Below, in pieces: positions 1-6,444 of a DNA stretch of 10,636 nucleotides. Numbering within the stretch: the first letter of the stretch is position 1; each line of letters begins with the position of its first letter. The stretch spans positions 1 through 10,636 of the forward strand of contig JAAYTV010000163.1 in the NCBI GenBank assembly GCA_012523655.1, written 5' to 3'. A program made the position numbers and the translations under genes. The stretch comes from a bacterium (GTDB lineage: Bacteria > Zhuqueibacterota > Zhuqueibacteria > Residuimicrobiales > Residuimicrobiaceae). A model generated the notes under the pieces. That model was given only the letters and a program-made list of their open reading frames with translations. It was not told the origin of the DNA and did no database searches.

Positions 1-641
1 AATGGAGCGACGTCTCTCAGGCTCCAGACCACGACACCGGCGTCCGTGATTTTTCCGGCTATCGTGTGTATCGTTCCGTAGGGCGCAACGACACCACATT
101 CAGCAGAATCTGGGAGTGCGGCGGAAACTCCGGCATACCGGTGGCTACCCAGTACATCGATCGCACGGTGCAAAGAGGATTTGCCTACTTTTATTACGTC
201 ACTGCTTATGATGACGGCAGCCAAAACTGGGAAGCTCCTGGTCGATCGCTCGAATCGGGCAAGTACTGGAACATGATGCTCAAGAACAAACCAGCTCATC
301 CCTTTCTGAGCGGCGAGCAGGTTGCGGATTTGAACCAGATCAAGGTTGTGCCCAATCCCTATCACGATCAATCGGTACGATTCAATTGGCCGGGCGAGGA
401 AAATAAGCTGTTGTTCATTAATGTGCCGCTCAAGTGCACCATTAAGATTTATACCGCAGGCGGCGACCTGGTGAAAACCCTTCATCACGACGCCCATCGG
501 ACCGAATGCGCATGGAACCAAGTCACAGACAGCAATCAGTTGATCTATTCCGGCGTCTATTTTTACCTCGTCGACAGCGACATCGGTCGGCAAACGGGAA
601 AATTTGTGGTTGTAAGATCAAGCGCCCAGAGAGACCAATGA
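1..641 (+). CDS. Secreted FnIII / sorting-tail paralogue, 3' part only (copy 1 of 3)
   Basis: This is the C-terminal end of a protein whose start lies left of the window; the frame is open from base 3 and stops at the TGA at 639-641. The visible part begins WSDVSQAPDHDTG, the middle of a fibronectin-III-like domain (GYRVYR, then FAYFYYVTAYDDG). It continues into a FlgD-like / type IX-type tail that opens KVVPNPYHDQ, contains GVYFYLVDSD and ends GKFVVVRSS. The GTG at 66 is an internal valine, not a start, because the homologous sequence continues upstream of it. Compared by eye with copy 2, about 40 of 184 aligned residues differ, so the two are clear paralogues. The stop overlaps the next ATG (ATGA), which implies co-transcription. 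By analogy with copies 2 and 3, the missing part should be a signal peptide plus an unknown domain of about 450 residues. The exact function is unknown; export and surface attachment are inferred from the tail. Confidence 0.85.
   Translation, partial: WSDVSQAPDHDTGVRDFSGYRVYRSVGRNDTTFSRIWECGGNSGIPVATQYIDRTVQRGFAYFYYVTAYDDGSQNWEAPGRSLESGKYWNMMLKNKPAHPFLSGEQVADLNQIKVVPNPYHDQSVRFNWPGEENKLLFINVPLKCTIKIYTAGGDLVKTLHHDAHRTECAWNQVTDSNQLIYSGVYFYLVDSDIGRQTGKFVVVRSSAQRDQ
638..641 (+). promoter_or_regulatory. ATGA stop/start overlap, copies 1 and 2
   Basis: The ATG of copy 2 and the TGA of copy 1 share four bases. The sequence just upstream (CCCAGAGAGACCA) is only a weak ribosome binding site, so reinitiation by ribosomes finishing copy 1 is the likely mode of translation. 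Confidence 0.7.
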
Positions 642-2776
642 AAAAAAAATATCTGCTTTTCTGTTTGTTGCTCTGTTGTTTTCTTATTCATGCCGCTCCC
701 TGTTTTTGTCAGCAGATCACCGGTCGTAAATATCTGCGCATCGGGGAGATTTGGCATGAAGACGAGGACATCCCCAGCGGCGTCTGGCAAGCCTCTTTCG
801 CCTGGCCGGGCAATCACTGGCGCCGCATCAACCAATCGGAGAATCATCTGATGAACGGCACCATGCGTGAGTGCGGCATGGGCTATGGATTGAAAAATTG
901 GCGGGACTGGAAAAATAATTTTTTTCCGGTGATGGTGGGGGGGGTAGGACAAAGCCTGATGGTGCATCCGCCGGGCGGAAGGTTCGGTTGTGTGGGACAT
1001 ACGTTCAAGATCATTCTGCGCCGACAGCCGCCGACTTTGATCGTCGATGGCGCGATTCAGGCGCCGAAACAGGAATATGATGAACTGAATGCCAACTTGA
1101 TCAGCGATGCGGCGCTGGTGATTCGCTGGTCGTTCGATATCGGCGTCACCGTCGAACAGACTTATTACGCTTATGCCTCTTATCCTTTTGACAGCTATCT
1201 TTTTATCGACTTTAAGATCATCAACAGCGGCAATGTGAATCTGAATGAAAAAACGGTTGAATTGAAAAATCATGTTCTGCACGACATTTGCTTTAATTAT
1301 GCCGTGTTGCCGCAAGTCGGATTCGAGGGCGCCCGGCAAAGTCCACCGACCGGCACTGAGGATTGTACCGACGATTGGGTGGAGTATTACGGTGAAAATT
1401 ATCTCGACTATATCGGCTCAGGCACTCCGACGCATCCGGCAGGCAATCCTTCGGCCGACTCTTTAAGGGTGTTCATCGCCTGGGACGGCGACAACAACAA
1501 AACCGTTGGATGGGACGATACCGGAGATCCAGACTGGAACAAAGGCTATATGGAACAAAGCCCGGGCATGGGACGGTTGCTGTCGCCGCAATACTTCGGC
1601 ATGGGCATCCTTCATTGCGATAAGAGCGTCGAGGACACCACCAACGATCTATCGCAGCCGTTCTCAACCGTGTGGCGGCCCGGCAATGTACTGTTCAACT
1701 CCCTTGAAGATGCCTATAACTATTTCTTCACCGGAGCGCATATGGCCAGCCCTCTGGAGATGGGGTACACCGAACCCAACGATCCCCTTCGGGTGGCGCG
1801 CCCCAATCCATATGTATGCATCGGGCCGTATGAAATGCCTTTCGGCAGCGACATTCATTTTTCCATGTTGGTGGCGGTGCATGGGATCAACTATGATTTA
1901 TGCAATTCGGTGGGCCTTTCCTGGTGGACGCGCTACAAGGGAGGAGTGGGTTTTACCGATGAGGAGAAGAACGCCATCGTCGCCACGGGACGAGACTCCC
2001 TCTTCAAGTATTTCAGTCAGGCCACACGGCGCTATTTCAGAAACAGTGAATTGGGCCGCAATCCCTACGACGCCCCGGAGGCGCCGGAACCGCCGGATCT
2101 TTCGGTGACCGCCGGAGAAAAGTCGGTCATCCTGGAATGGAGCGACGTTTCGCAAATTCCGGATCATGATACCGGCGTGATCGATTTTTCCGGATATCGG
2201 GTCTATCGAGCGGTGAGCCGCAATGATACCACTTTCGAGAAAATCTGGGAGTGCGGTGGCGCGAGCGGAATCCCCGTGGCTAACCGCTACGTCGATTACG
2301 GCGTCCAGCGGGGATTCGCTTATTTTTATTATGTCACAGCCTTTGATGACGGCAAACAGAACTGGGAACAGCCGGGTCGATCGCTGGAATCGGGCAAATA
2401 CTGGAACATGATGCTGAAAAACGGTCCCGTGCATCCGTTCATGAGTAAGCAGCAGGTTTCCGATTTGAACGAAATCAAGGTAGTCCCTAATCCGTACCAT
2501 GATAAATCGGTTCGTTTCAACTGGCCCGGCGAAGAGAATAAATTGCTCTTTATCAACCTACCGCTTAAATGCACGATCAAGATTTTCACCGCCAGCGGCG
2601 ACTTGGTTAAAACGATTCGACATGACAATCAGACTACCGAACAGGATTGGAACCAAGTTTCGGACAGCAATCAGCTCATCTACTCCGGCGTCTACTTTTT
2701 TCTGGTTGAAAGCGATATCGGCACCAAAACGGGCAAATTTGTAGTAGTGCGTTCCAGCAGAATCGAGGGATCATGA
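638..2776 (+). CDS. Secreted protein: unknown domain + FnIII-like + sorting tail (copy 2 of 3)
   Basis: A 712-residue exported protein of unrecognised function. The start is taken at 638 because it opens a clear signal peptide (MKKKYLLFCLLLCCFLIHAA, then CFCQQ) and lies in an ATGA overlap with the previous stop. The frame is open further upstream, to 506, but that stretch is copy 1 coding sequence read out of frame. Residues from about 25 to 480 form a tryptophan- and aromatic-rich domain that I cannot assign, with motifs WPGNHWR, SPGMGRLLSPQYFGMG, TEPNDPL and YFSQATRRYFRN. An acidic DGDNNK stretch at residue 283 followed by DDTGDPD could bind calcium (inference). A fibronectin-III-like domain covers roughly 485-585. 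A FlgD-like / type IX-type tail runs from about 613 (IKVVPNPYHDKS) to the end (GKFVVVRSS). No transmembrane segment is evident after the signal peptide. No strong Shine-Dalgarno precedes the start, which fits translational coupling. Likely surface-attached or secreted. Confidence 0.88.
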   Translation: MKKKYLLFCLLLCCFLIHAAPCFCQQITGRKYLRIGEIWHEDEDIPSGVWQASFAWPGNHWRRINQSENHLMNGTMRECGMGYGLKNWRDWKNNFFPVMVGGVGQSLMVHPPGGRFGCVGHTFKIILRRQPPTLIVDGAIQAPKQEYDELNANLISDAALVIRWSFDIGVTVEQTYYAYASYPFDSYLFIDFKIINSGNVNLNEKTVELKNHVLHDICFNYAVLPQVGFEGARQSPPTGTEDCTDDWVEYYGENYLDYIGSGTPTHPAGNPSADSLRVFIAWDGDNNKTVGWDDTGDPDWNKGYMEQSPGMGRLLSPQYFGMGILHCDKSVEDTTNDLSQPFSTVWRPGNVLFNSLEDAYNYFFTGAHMASPLEMGYTEPNDPLRVARPNPYVCIGPYEMPFGSDIHFSMLVAVHGINYDLCNSVGLSWWTRYKGGVGFTDEEKNAIVATGRDSLFKYFSQATRRYFRNSELGRNPYDAPEAPEPPDLSVTAGEKSVILEWSDVSQIPDHDTGVIDFSGYRVYRAVSRNDTTFEKIWECGGASGIPVANRYVDYGVQRGFAYFYYVTAFDDGKQNWEQPGRSLESGKYWNMMLKNGPVHPFMSKQQVSDLNEIKVVPNPYHDKSVRFNWPGEENKLLFINLPLKCTIKIFTASGDLVKTIRHDNQTTEQDWNQVSDSNQLIYSGVYFFLVESDIGTKTGKFVVVRSSRIEGS
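2773..2776 (+). promoter_or_regulatory. ATGA stop/start overlap, copies 2 and 3
   Basis: A four-base stop/start overlap identical in form to the one between copies 1 and 2. GAGGG at 2766-2770 could act as a short-spaced ribosome binding site. Its recurrence shows the array kept the same junction at each duplication or has been selected for coupling. Confidence 0.7.
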
Positions 2777-4899
2777 AAACAGTCTGGCATCTGTTTCTAT
2801 GCGCTGCGCTGCTGGGGATGGACGTTTTTCTTGCTCAGGGGCAATCCATTACCGGCCGACGGTATCTGTGGATCGGTGAGCTCTGGACCGAGGAGGAGGA
2901 CATTCCCAGCGGCGGCTGGGAAGACTGTTTTGCCTGGCCCGGCAACCACTGGCGTATAGGTCTTGGCCATGAAAATCGTCTGATGAACGGCACCGTTCGC
3001 CAGGGAGGCATGAGCTATGGGCTGCTCAATTGGAAGGATTGGAAGAATGCCTTTTTTCCTTACATGGTGGGCGGGGTTAACCAGAGCAACCTCGTGCATC
3101 CCAACGGCGCACGATGGGGATGCGTCGGTCACGAGTTCAAGCTGATTTTGCGGCGTCCACCGCCGACTCTTTTGGTGAATGGGGAACCACAGCCGCCAAG
3201 GCAGTCCTATGACGCTTTGGACCCCAATCTGATCAGCGATGCAGTGCTGTACATCCGCTGGTCCATGGATGTCGGGCTGACGGGTGAAATGCGCTATTAT
3301 GCTTATTCCGCCTATCCGTTTGACAGCTATATGTTCATCGATTTTGTGGTTAAGAACACCGGGAACGTCAATTTGAATGAAAAAACGGCGGAATTGAATG
3401 GACAAGTCCTCCAGGGCGCTGCGTTCAATTATATGGTGCAACCCCATGTCAGCTATGAGGGCGCCCGCCAAAATCTGGCGGTATGGGAGCATATCAATGA
3501 TGATTGGGTGGAGTATTATGGAGAGAATTACTTGGATTATCTCGGCGGCGGCACGCCGACGCACCCAAGCGGAAATTCATCTGCTGATTCCCTGCGCCTG
3601 TTCATCGTTTGGGATGGTGACAATAATAAAATACCCGGCGAGGACACCGGTGATCCTGATATGAACAGCGGTTTTGAGGAACAAAGCCCTGGCATGGGCA
3701 GATTATTGTCGCCGCAATATTTCGGCATGGGGCTGTTGCATGCGGATAAGAGCGCCTTGGATACCACCAATGATCTGCGGCAACCCTTTTCAACGGTTTG
3801 GCGTCCCGGCGATGTTCGCTTCTCATCCTGCGAGGAGGCTTACAAGTACTTTTTTACCGAAAGGCACATGGCCAGTCCACAGGAGATGGGTTTTACTGAA
3901 CCGAATGATCCGCTCAATGTGGCTCGCCCCAATCCGTACATCGGCGTTGGTCCTTATGAGATGCCGTTTCAGAGCGATGTTCATTTTACCATGCTTTTCT
4001 GTGTAAACGGCATCAACTATGATTTATGCAACTCGTTGGGATTATCCTGGTGGACTCGCTGGAAAGGCGGGGAGGGGATCACGGATCAGGAAAAAAATCG
4101 ATGGTTGGCCACTGGTCGAGACTCATTGTTCAAGTACTTTAGTCAAGCCACCCGGCGCTATTTCAGAAATGTCGAAAACCATCGCAGTCCCTTTGACAGT
4201 CCTGAGCCGCCACAGCCTCCTGATTTGACCGTAACGGCGGGTGAAAAATCGGTCATTCTGGAATGGAGCGATGTTTCCAAAATACCGGATCATGATACCG
4301 GTGTGCTTGATTTTGCCGGCTACCGTGTCTATCGCGCTAAAAATCGCAATGACACCACATTCCAAAAAATTTGGGAATGCGGCGGCAAAACCGGCACCCC
4401 GGCTGTCACCCGCTATGTTGATACCGATGTTCAACGGGGCTTTGCCTATTTCTATTATGTGACTGCTTACGATGACGGCAGTCAGAACTGGGAACAGCCC
4501 GGTCGCTCTCTCGAATCTGGCAAGTACTGGAATATGATGTTGAAAAACAAGCCGGTGCATCCGTTTATGAGTCAGCAGCAGGTTCCTGATCTGAACGACA
4601 TCAAGGTGGTCCCGAATCCTTTTAACGACAAGTCGGTCAAGTTCAACTGGCCGGGGGAAGAGAATAAACTGCTGTTTATCAATTTACCTCTCCAGTGCAC
4701 CATCAAGATCTATACAGCGACCGGGGATTTAGTTAAAACGATTCATCACGACGATGGCACCACTGAACAGTCCTGGAATCAAGTTACCGACAGCAACCAG
4801 CTCATCTACTCGGGCGTTTATTTTTTTCTGGTCGAAAGCGATATGGGATCCAAAACAGGAAAATTTGTCGTCATTCAGTCCAGCCGTTTGAATAATTGA
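2773..4899 (+). CDS. Secreted protein: unknown domain + FnIII-like + sorting tail (copy 3 of 3)
   Basis: A 708-residue paralogue of the preceding gene that aligns with it from end to end. It opens with a signal peptide (MKTVWHLFLCAALLGM, then VFLAQGQ). The unrecognised N-terminal domain (about 25-478) keeps the shared motifs: WPGNHWR, SPGMGRLLSPQYFGMG, TEPNDPL, YFSQATRRYFRN and the acidic DGDNNK at residue 281. A fibronectin-III-like domain follows at about 482-582 (ILEWSDVSKIPDHDTG, then FAYFYYVTAYDDG). The FlgD-like / type IX-type tail starts near residue 610 (IKVVPNPFNDKS) and ends GKFVVIQSS. The start overlaps the preceding stop as ATGA, with a modest GAGG a few bases upstream. It is the last gene of the array; a 254-base spacer follows. 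Function is unknown. Export and cell-surface or extracellular location follow from the signal peptide and tail; any ligand is unknown. Confidence 0.88.
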   Translation: MKTVWHLFLCAALLGMDVFLAQGQSITGRRYLWIGELWTEEEDIPSGGWEDCFAWPGNHWRIGLGHENRLMNGTVRQGGMSYGLLNWKDWKNAFFPYMVGGVNQSNLVHPNGARWGCVGHEFKLILRRPPPTLLVNGEPQPPRQSYDALDPNLISDAVLYIRWSMDVGLTGEMRYYAYSAYPFDSYMFIDFVVKNTGNVNLNEKTAELNGQVLQGAAFNYMVQPHVSYEGARQNLAVWEHINDDWVEYYGENYLDYLGGGTPTHPSGNSSADSLRLFIVWDGDNNKIPGEDTGDPDMNSGFEEQSPGMGRLLSPQYFGMGLLHADKSALDTTNDLRQPFSTVWRPGDVRFSSCEEAYKYFFTERHMASPQEMGFTEPNDPLNVARPNPYIGVGPYEMPFQSDVHFTMLFCVNGINYDLCNSLGLSWWTRWKGGEGITDQEKNRWLATGRDSLFKYFSQATRRYFRNVENHRSPFDSPEPPQPPDLTVTAGEKSVILEWSDVSKIPDHDTGVLDFAGYRVYRAKNRNDTTFQKIWECGGKTGTPAVTRYVDTDVQRGFAYFYYVTAYDDGSQNWEQPGRSLESGKYWNMMLKNKPVHPFMSQQQVPDLNDIKVVPNPFNDKSVKFNWPGEENKLLFINLPLQCTIKIYTATGDLVKTIHHDDGTTEQSWNQVTDSNQLIYSGVYFFLVESDMGSKTGKFVVIQSSRLNN

Positions 4900-4959
4900 A
4901 AGGGAACAAGGGGACTCGCATTGCATCAAGCTGATGTCTCTTACGCCCTGAACGAGCTA

Positions 4960-4975
4960 AAAAAGCAGGCTTTTT
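4960..4975 (+). terminator. Weak terminator-like hairpin after the three-gene array
   Basis: AAAAAGC and GCTTTTT are perfect inverted repeats separated by only AG, so the practical fold is a 6-bp stem with a CAGG loop and a T-run on its 3' side. It lies 61 bases after the copy 3 stop, where a terminator is expected, but the stem is almost all A-U and therefore weak. Confidence 0.3.
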
Positions 4976-4982
4976 AATACAA

Positions 4983-4993
4983 AGGAGGTGATG
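4983..4993 (+). repeat. Extended Shine-Dalgarno motif, first copy
   Basis: AGGAGGTGATG, preceded by AA. The AAGGAGGTGAT portion complements the usual 3' end of bacterial 16S rRNA (GGATCACCTCCTT) over about 11 bases, far longer than a normal ribosome binding site. The ATG at 4991 is part of the motif, too close to be started by it. The identical 11-mer recurs at 5037-5047. Confidence 0.6.
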
Positions 4994-5036
4994 CGACCGG
5001 CCAGCTTGCCAAGCATACGAACTCTAACGATCTATC

Positions 5037-5047
5037 AGGAGGTGATG
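5037..5047 (+). repeat. Extended Shine-Dalgarno motif, second copy
   Basis: Same AGGAGGTGATG 11-mer as at 4983, exactly 54 bases downstream. Here the embedded ATG is followed at once by TGA, giving a start-stop pair. The next ATG is at 5055, 12 bases after the AGGAGG core, a long but possible spacing. Confidence 0.6.
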
Positions 5048-5054
5048 TGAACTG

Positions 5055-5135
5055 ATGTCCAATTACAGGACGGTTGTTTTGTTCCAAGAAAAAAGCGACA
5101 CGATCAAAACCATACTTCGCTATCTGATCGCTTAA
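5055..5135 (+). CDS. Possible 26-residue small protein or leader peptide
   Basis: A short frame, beginning MSNYRTVVLFQEKSD and ending ILRYLIA, opens at the ATG at 5055 and stops at TAA 5133-5135, 18 bases before the next gene's ATG. A strong AGGAGGT lies upstream at 5037-5043, at a longer than ideal spacing. The peptide has no signal sequence or recognised motif; it is a mixed charged and hydrophobic segment that could form one short helix. Support is only the ribosome-binding motif and position, so this may be chance. If translated, it could be a leader peptide controlling the secreted protein gene downstream. Confidence 0.22.
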   Translation: MSNYRTVVLFQEKSDTIKTILRYLIA

Positions 5136-5140
5136 ACGAA

Positions 5141-5146
5141 AAGGAG
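5141..5146 (+). promoter_or_regulatory. Ribosome binding site of the 401-aa secreted protein
   Basis: AAGGAG, within AAAAGGAGCC, sits 7 bases before the ATG at 5154. This is an ideal spacing and fixes that start codon. Confidence 0.75.
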
Positions 5147-5153
5147 CCAATCT

Positions 5154-6359
5154 ATGAAAACAAAGACCGCCTTTTGTCTGTTTGCCGTGCTTTTCTTGGT
5201 TTCATTCACTTTTGCCGGCGTTACCGAAATGAAGATCTGGACGGATGAAGTGATGGATCCCGATCCGGATCAAATGAATCCTGTGACGAGCAAGGTTACG
5301 CGATACGGCACCAAGTCAAATCCGGCGAGTTACTATGTGGTTCGCTGGTGTACGAATCGCGAACCGGCCGGTGACTATATGAACATCACCGCCACCGATC
5401 CGGTCCCCGCCGCCGGCCCCTATTGTATGGATGTCGGTATGGGTCCTGTGCCGGGACCGAATTTGTGGATGGATATGCGTAGGGACGATGCGGCTCCAGG
5501 ATGGACGGAACCGTTGGACGCTTCTGCTACAGAACGGGTAACCTTTTGGATCAAGGCTGAGCCCAATACCTGCCCGGTTTGGTTTTACGCTCTTGACTGG
5601 CCTTCTCCGGCTGGTTTCAAAAATGTTTCCGCCGCCATACGCATTGAAGGGGAAACGGTGATCACTCAGGATGAATTTGGAGAATGGATGGCCCGGCTGA
5701 AGACCTTTAATGGCCAGTGGCAATTCGTATCCATCCCCTGGGCTTTTCTACAAATTGCCGATTCCGCCGCCGTCCATGCGGTCGTGCCCTTTAGCTTTGT
5801 TCATGAGGGAACCAGCTACGGTGGAGCGGACAACGATGGCCCGGCGTATGCGTTCACGCCCGCCACTTTGTGGAGCTTGACTTGGGCGTCGGCAACTACA
5901 GATGATGGCCCGACGAGCGTTTGGAATGCGACCTATGCCACATCGCCCGACTGCAAGTGGAATCTTCCTTTGGGCAGCCCCGGAGTGCCGGATCAGCGAT
6001 GGAGCATCGACGAAATCGTCTTCTGCCTGAACCAGGGCACCGGCATCACGGATGTGGACGGAAAGGCTTCGATCATGCCTCTGGAGTATAGCCTGAGCAA
6101 CAACTATCCCAATCCGTTCAATCCTTCAACCCAGATCGAGTATTCCATTCCTATTTCCAACCCCGTATCGATCGAGGTGTTTAATGCACTTGGTCAAAAA
6201 GTCAAGACGCTGGTGAATCGCACGATGACGCCGGGGACGTACCAGGCGGTCTGGAATGGCACAGATGATTCCGGCAACGCCGTTCCGTCCGGCGTCTACT
6301 ATTGCCGGATGGCTTCGAGCCATTTCAATTCGGTAAAAAAAATGCTGCTGTTGAAATAA
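5154..6359 (+). CDS. Secreted carbohydrate-binding-like protein with type IX sorting tail
   Basis: A 401-residue exported protein. Residues 1-21 are a classic signal peptide (MKTKTAFCLFAVLFLVSFTF, then A-GVTEM, cleavage after TFA likely). Residues from about 100 to 300 look like a beta-sandwich carbohydrate-binding or galactose-binding-type fold. The cues are ERVTFWIKA near the start, GQWQFVSIPWAF in the middle and RWSIDEIVF at the end, a pattern common in CBM-like modules. This is recognition by pattern, not by a family hit. From about residue 312 it has a canonical FlgD-like / type IX secretion sorting domain: SLSNNYPNPFNPST, then VFNALGQKVKTL, GTYQAVWNGTDDSG, SGVYYCRM and the closing KKMLLLK. 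In type IX systems this tail is removed as the protein is attached to or released from the outer membrane. A strong ribosome binding site fixes the start and a strong hairpin follows the stop, so it may be monocistronic. Ligand unknown. Confidence 0.88.
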   Translation: MKTKTAFCLFAVLFLVSFTFAGVTEMKIWTDEVMDPDPDQMNPVTSKVTRYGTKSNPASYYVVRWCTNREPAGDYMNITATDPVPAAGPYCMDVGMGPVPGPNLWMDMRRDDAAPGWTEPLDASATERVTFWIKAEPNTCPVWFYALDWPSPAGFKNVSAAIRIEGETVITQDEFGEWMARLKTFNGQWQFVSIPWAFLQIADSAAVHAVVPFSFVHEGTSYGGADNDGPAYAFTPATLWSLTWASATTDDGPTSVWNATYATSPDCKWNLPLGSPGVPDQRWSIDEIVFCLNQGTGITDVDGKASIMPLEYSLSNNYPNPFNPSTQIEYSIPISNPVSIEVFNALGQKVKTLVNRTMTPGTYQAVWNGTDDSGNAVPSGVYYCRMASSHFNSVKKMLLLK

Positions 6360-6365
6360 GGGTCA

Positions 6366-6394
6366 AAGAGGGGCAGAGTGCTTCTGCCCCTCTT
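6366..6394 (+). terminator. GC-rich 12-bp perfect hairpin, terminator-like
   Basis: AAGAGGGGCAGA (6366-6377) and TCTGCCCCTCTT (6383-6394) are perfect complements around a 5-base loop, GTGCT. It begins 6 bases after the stop of the secreted protein gene. It lacks the run of Ts that a standard intrinsic terminator has (GATCGGCG follows), so it may terminate weakly, protect the mRNA 3' end, or both. Confidence 0.6.
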
Positions 6395-6444
6395 GATCGG
6401 CGAAGGGGACGCACGATCACGGATTGTTACGATGAAAGTGCATC
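6395..6444. other. Short spacer before the glycosyltransferase operon
   Basis: The 50 bases between the hairpin and the ATG at 6445 show no recognisable promoter or strong ribosome binding site. A promoter for the glycosyltransferase would have to lie here or inside the preceding gene, or the operon is reached by read-through past the hairpin. Confidence 0.4.

Larger units (their letters stand above)
1..4899 (+). repeat. Tandem array of three diverged paralogous genes
   Basis: The repeat unit is about 2.13 kb. Bases 1-637 correspond to about 2138-2772 and again to about 4262-4895, visible at once from the shared AATGGAGCGA at the start of each block. Copies 2 and 3 align over their whole length with only small indels (712 versus 708 residues). 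The DNA has diverged much more at third codon positions than the protein, so this is an old, selected duplication rather than a recent copy. The array may extend to the left of the window. Confidence 0.85.
4900..5153. other. Spacer with repeated strong ribosome-binding motifs
   Basis: No substantial gene lies in these 254 bases. They hold a small AT-rich inverted repeat, two copies of AGGAGGTGATG 54 bases apart, a 19-codon and a 26-codon reading frame, and the ribosome binding site of the next gene. I searched for a clear promoter (TTGACA/TATAAT or the Bacteroidota TTTG/TANNTTTG type) and saw none convincing. The change from 4-base overlaps to a long spacer suggests that a new transcription or regulatory unit begins here. 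Confidence 0.6.

Noticed and set aside
506..637. Upstream extension of the copy 2 frame to the ATG at 506
   Set aside because: It would bury the signal peptide behind 44 residues that are the copy 1 coding sequence in another frame. The ATG at 638, in an ATGA overlap, is the right start, and copy 3 has the same arrangement.
563..1339. Long antisense open frame of 258 codons inside copy 2, and a matching one at 2797-3564 inside copy 3
   Set aside because: They sit at the same relative place only because the sense genes are homologous and share codon pattern. They have no ribosome binding site, and the sense frames are clearly the conserved proteins.
4991..5050. 19-codon frame between the two AGGAGGTGATG copies as a real gene
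   Set aside because: Its ATG is part of the ribosome-binding motif itself, so spacing is too short for normal initiation. It is kept only as part of the spacer finding.
4900..5153. A riboswitch or structured RNA in the spacer
   Set aside because: Apart from the small 4960-4975 hairpin I could find no long paired stems or known riboswitch core.
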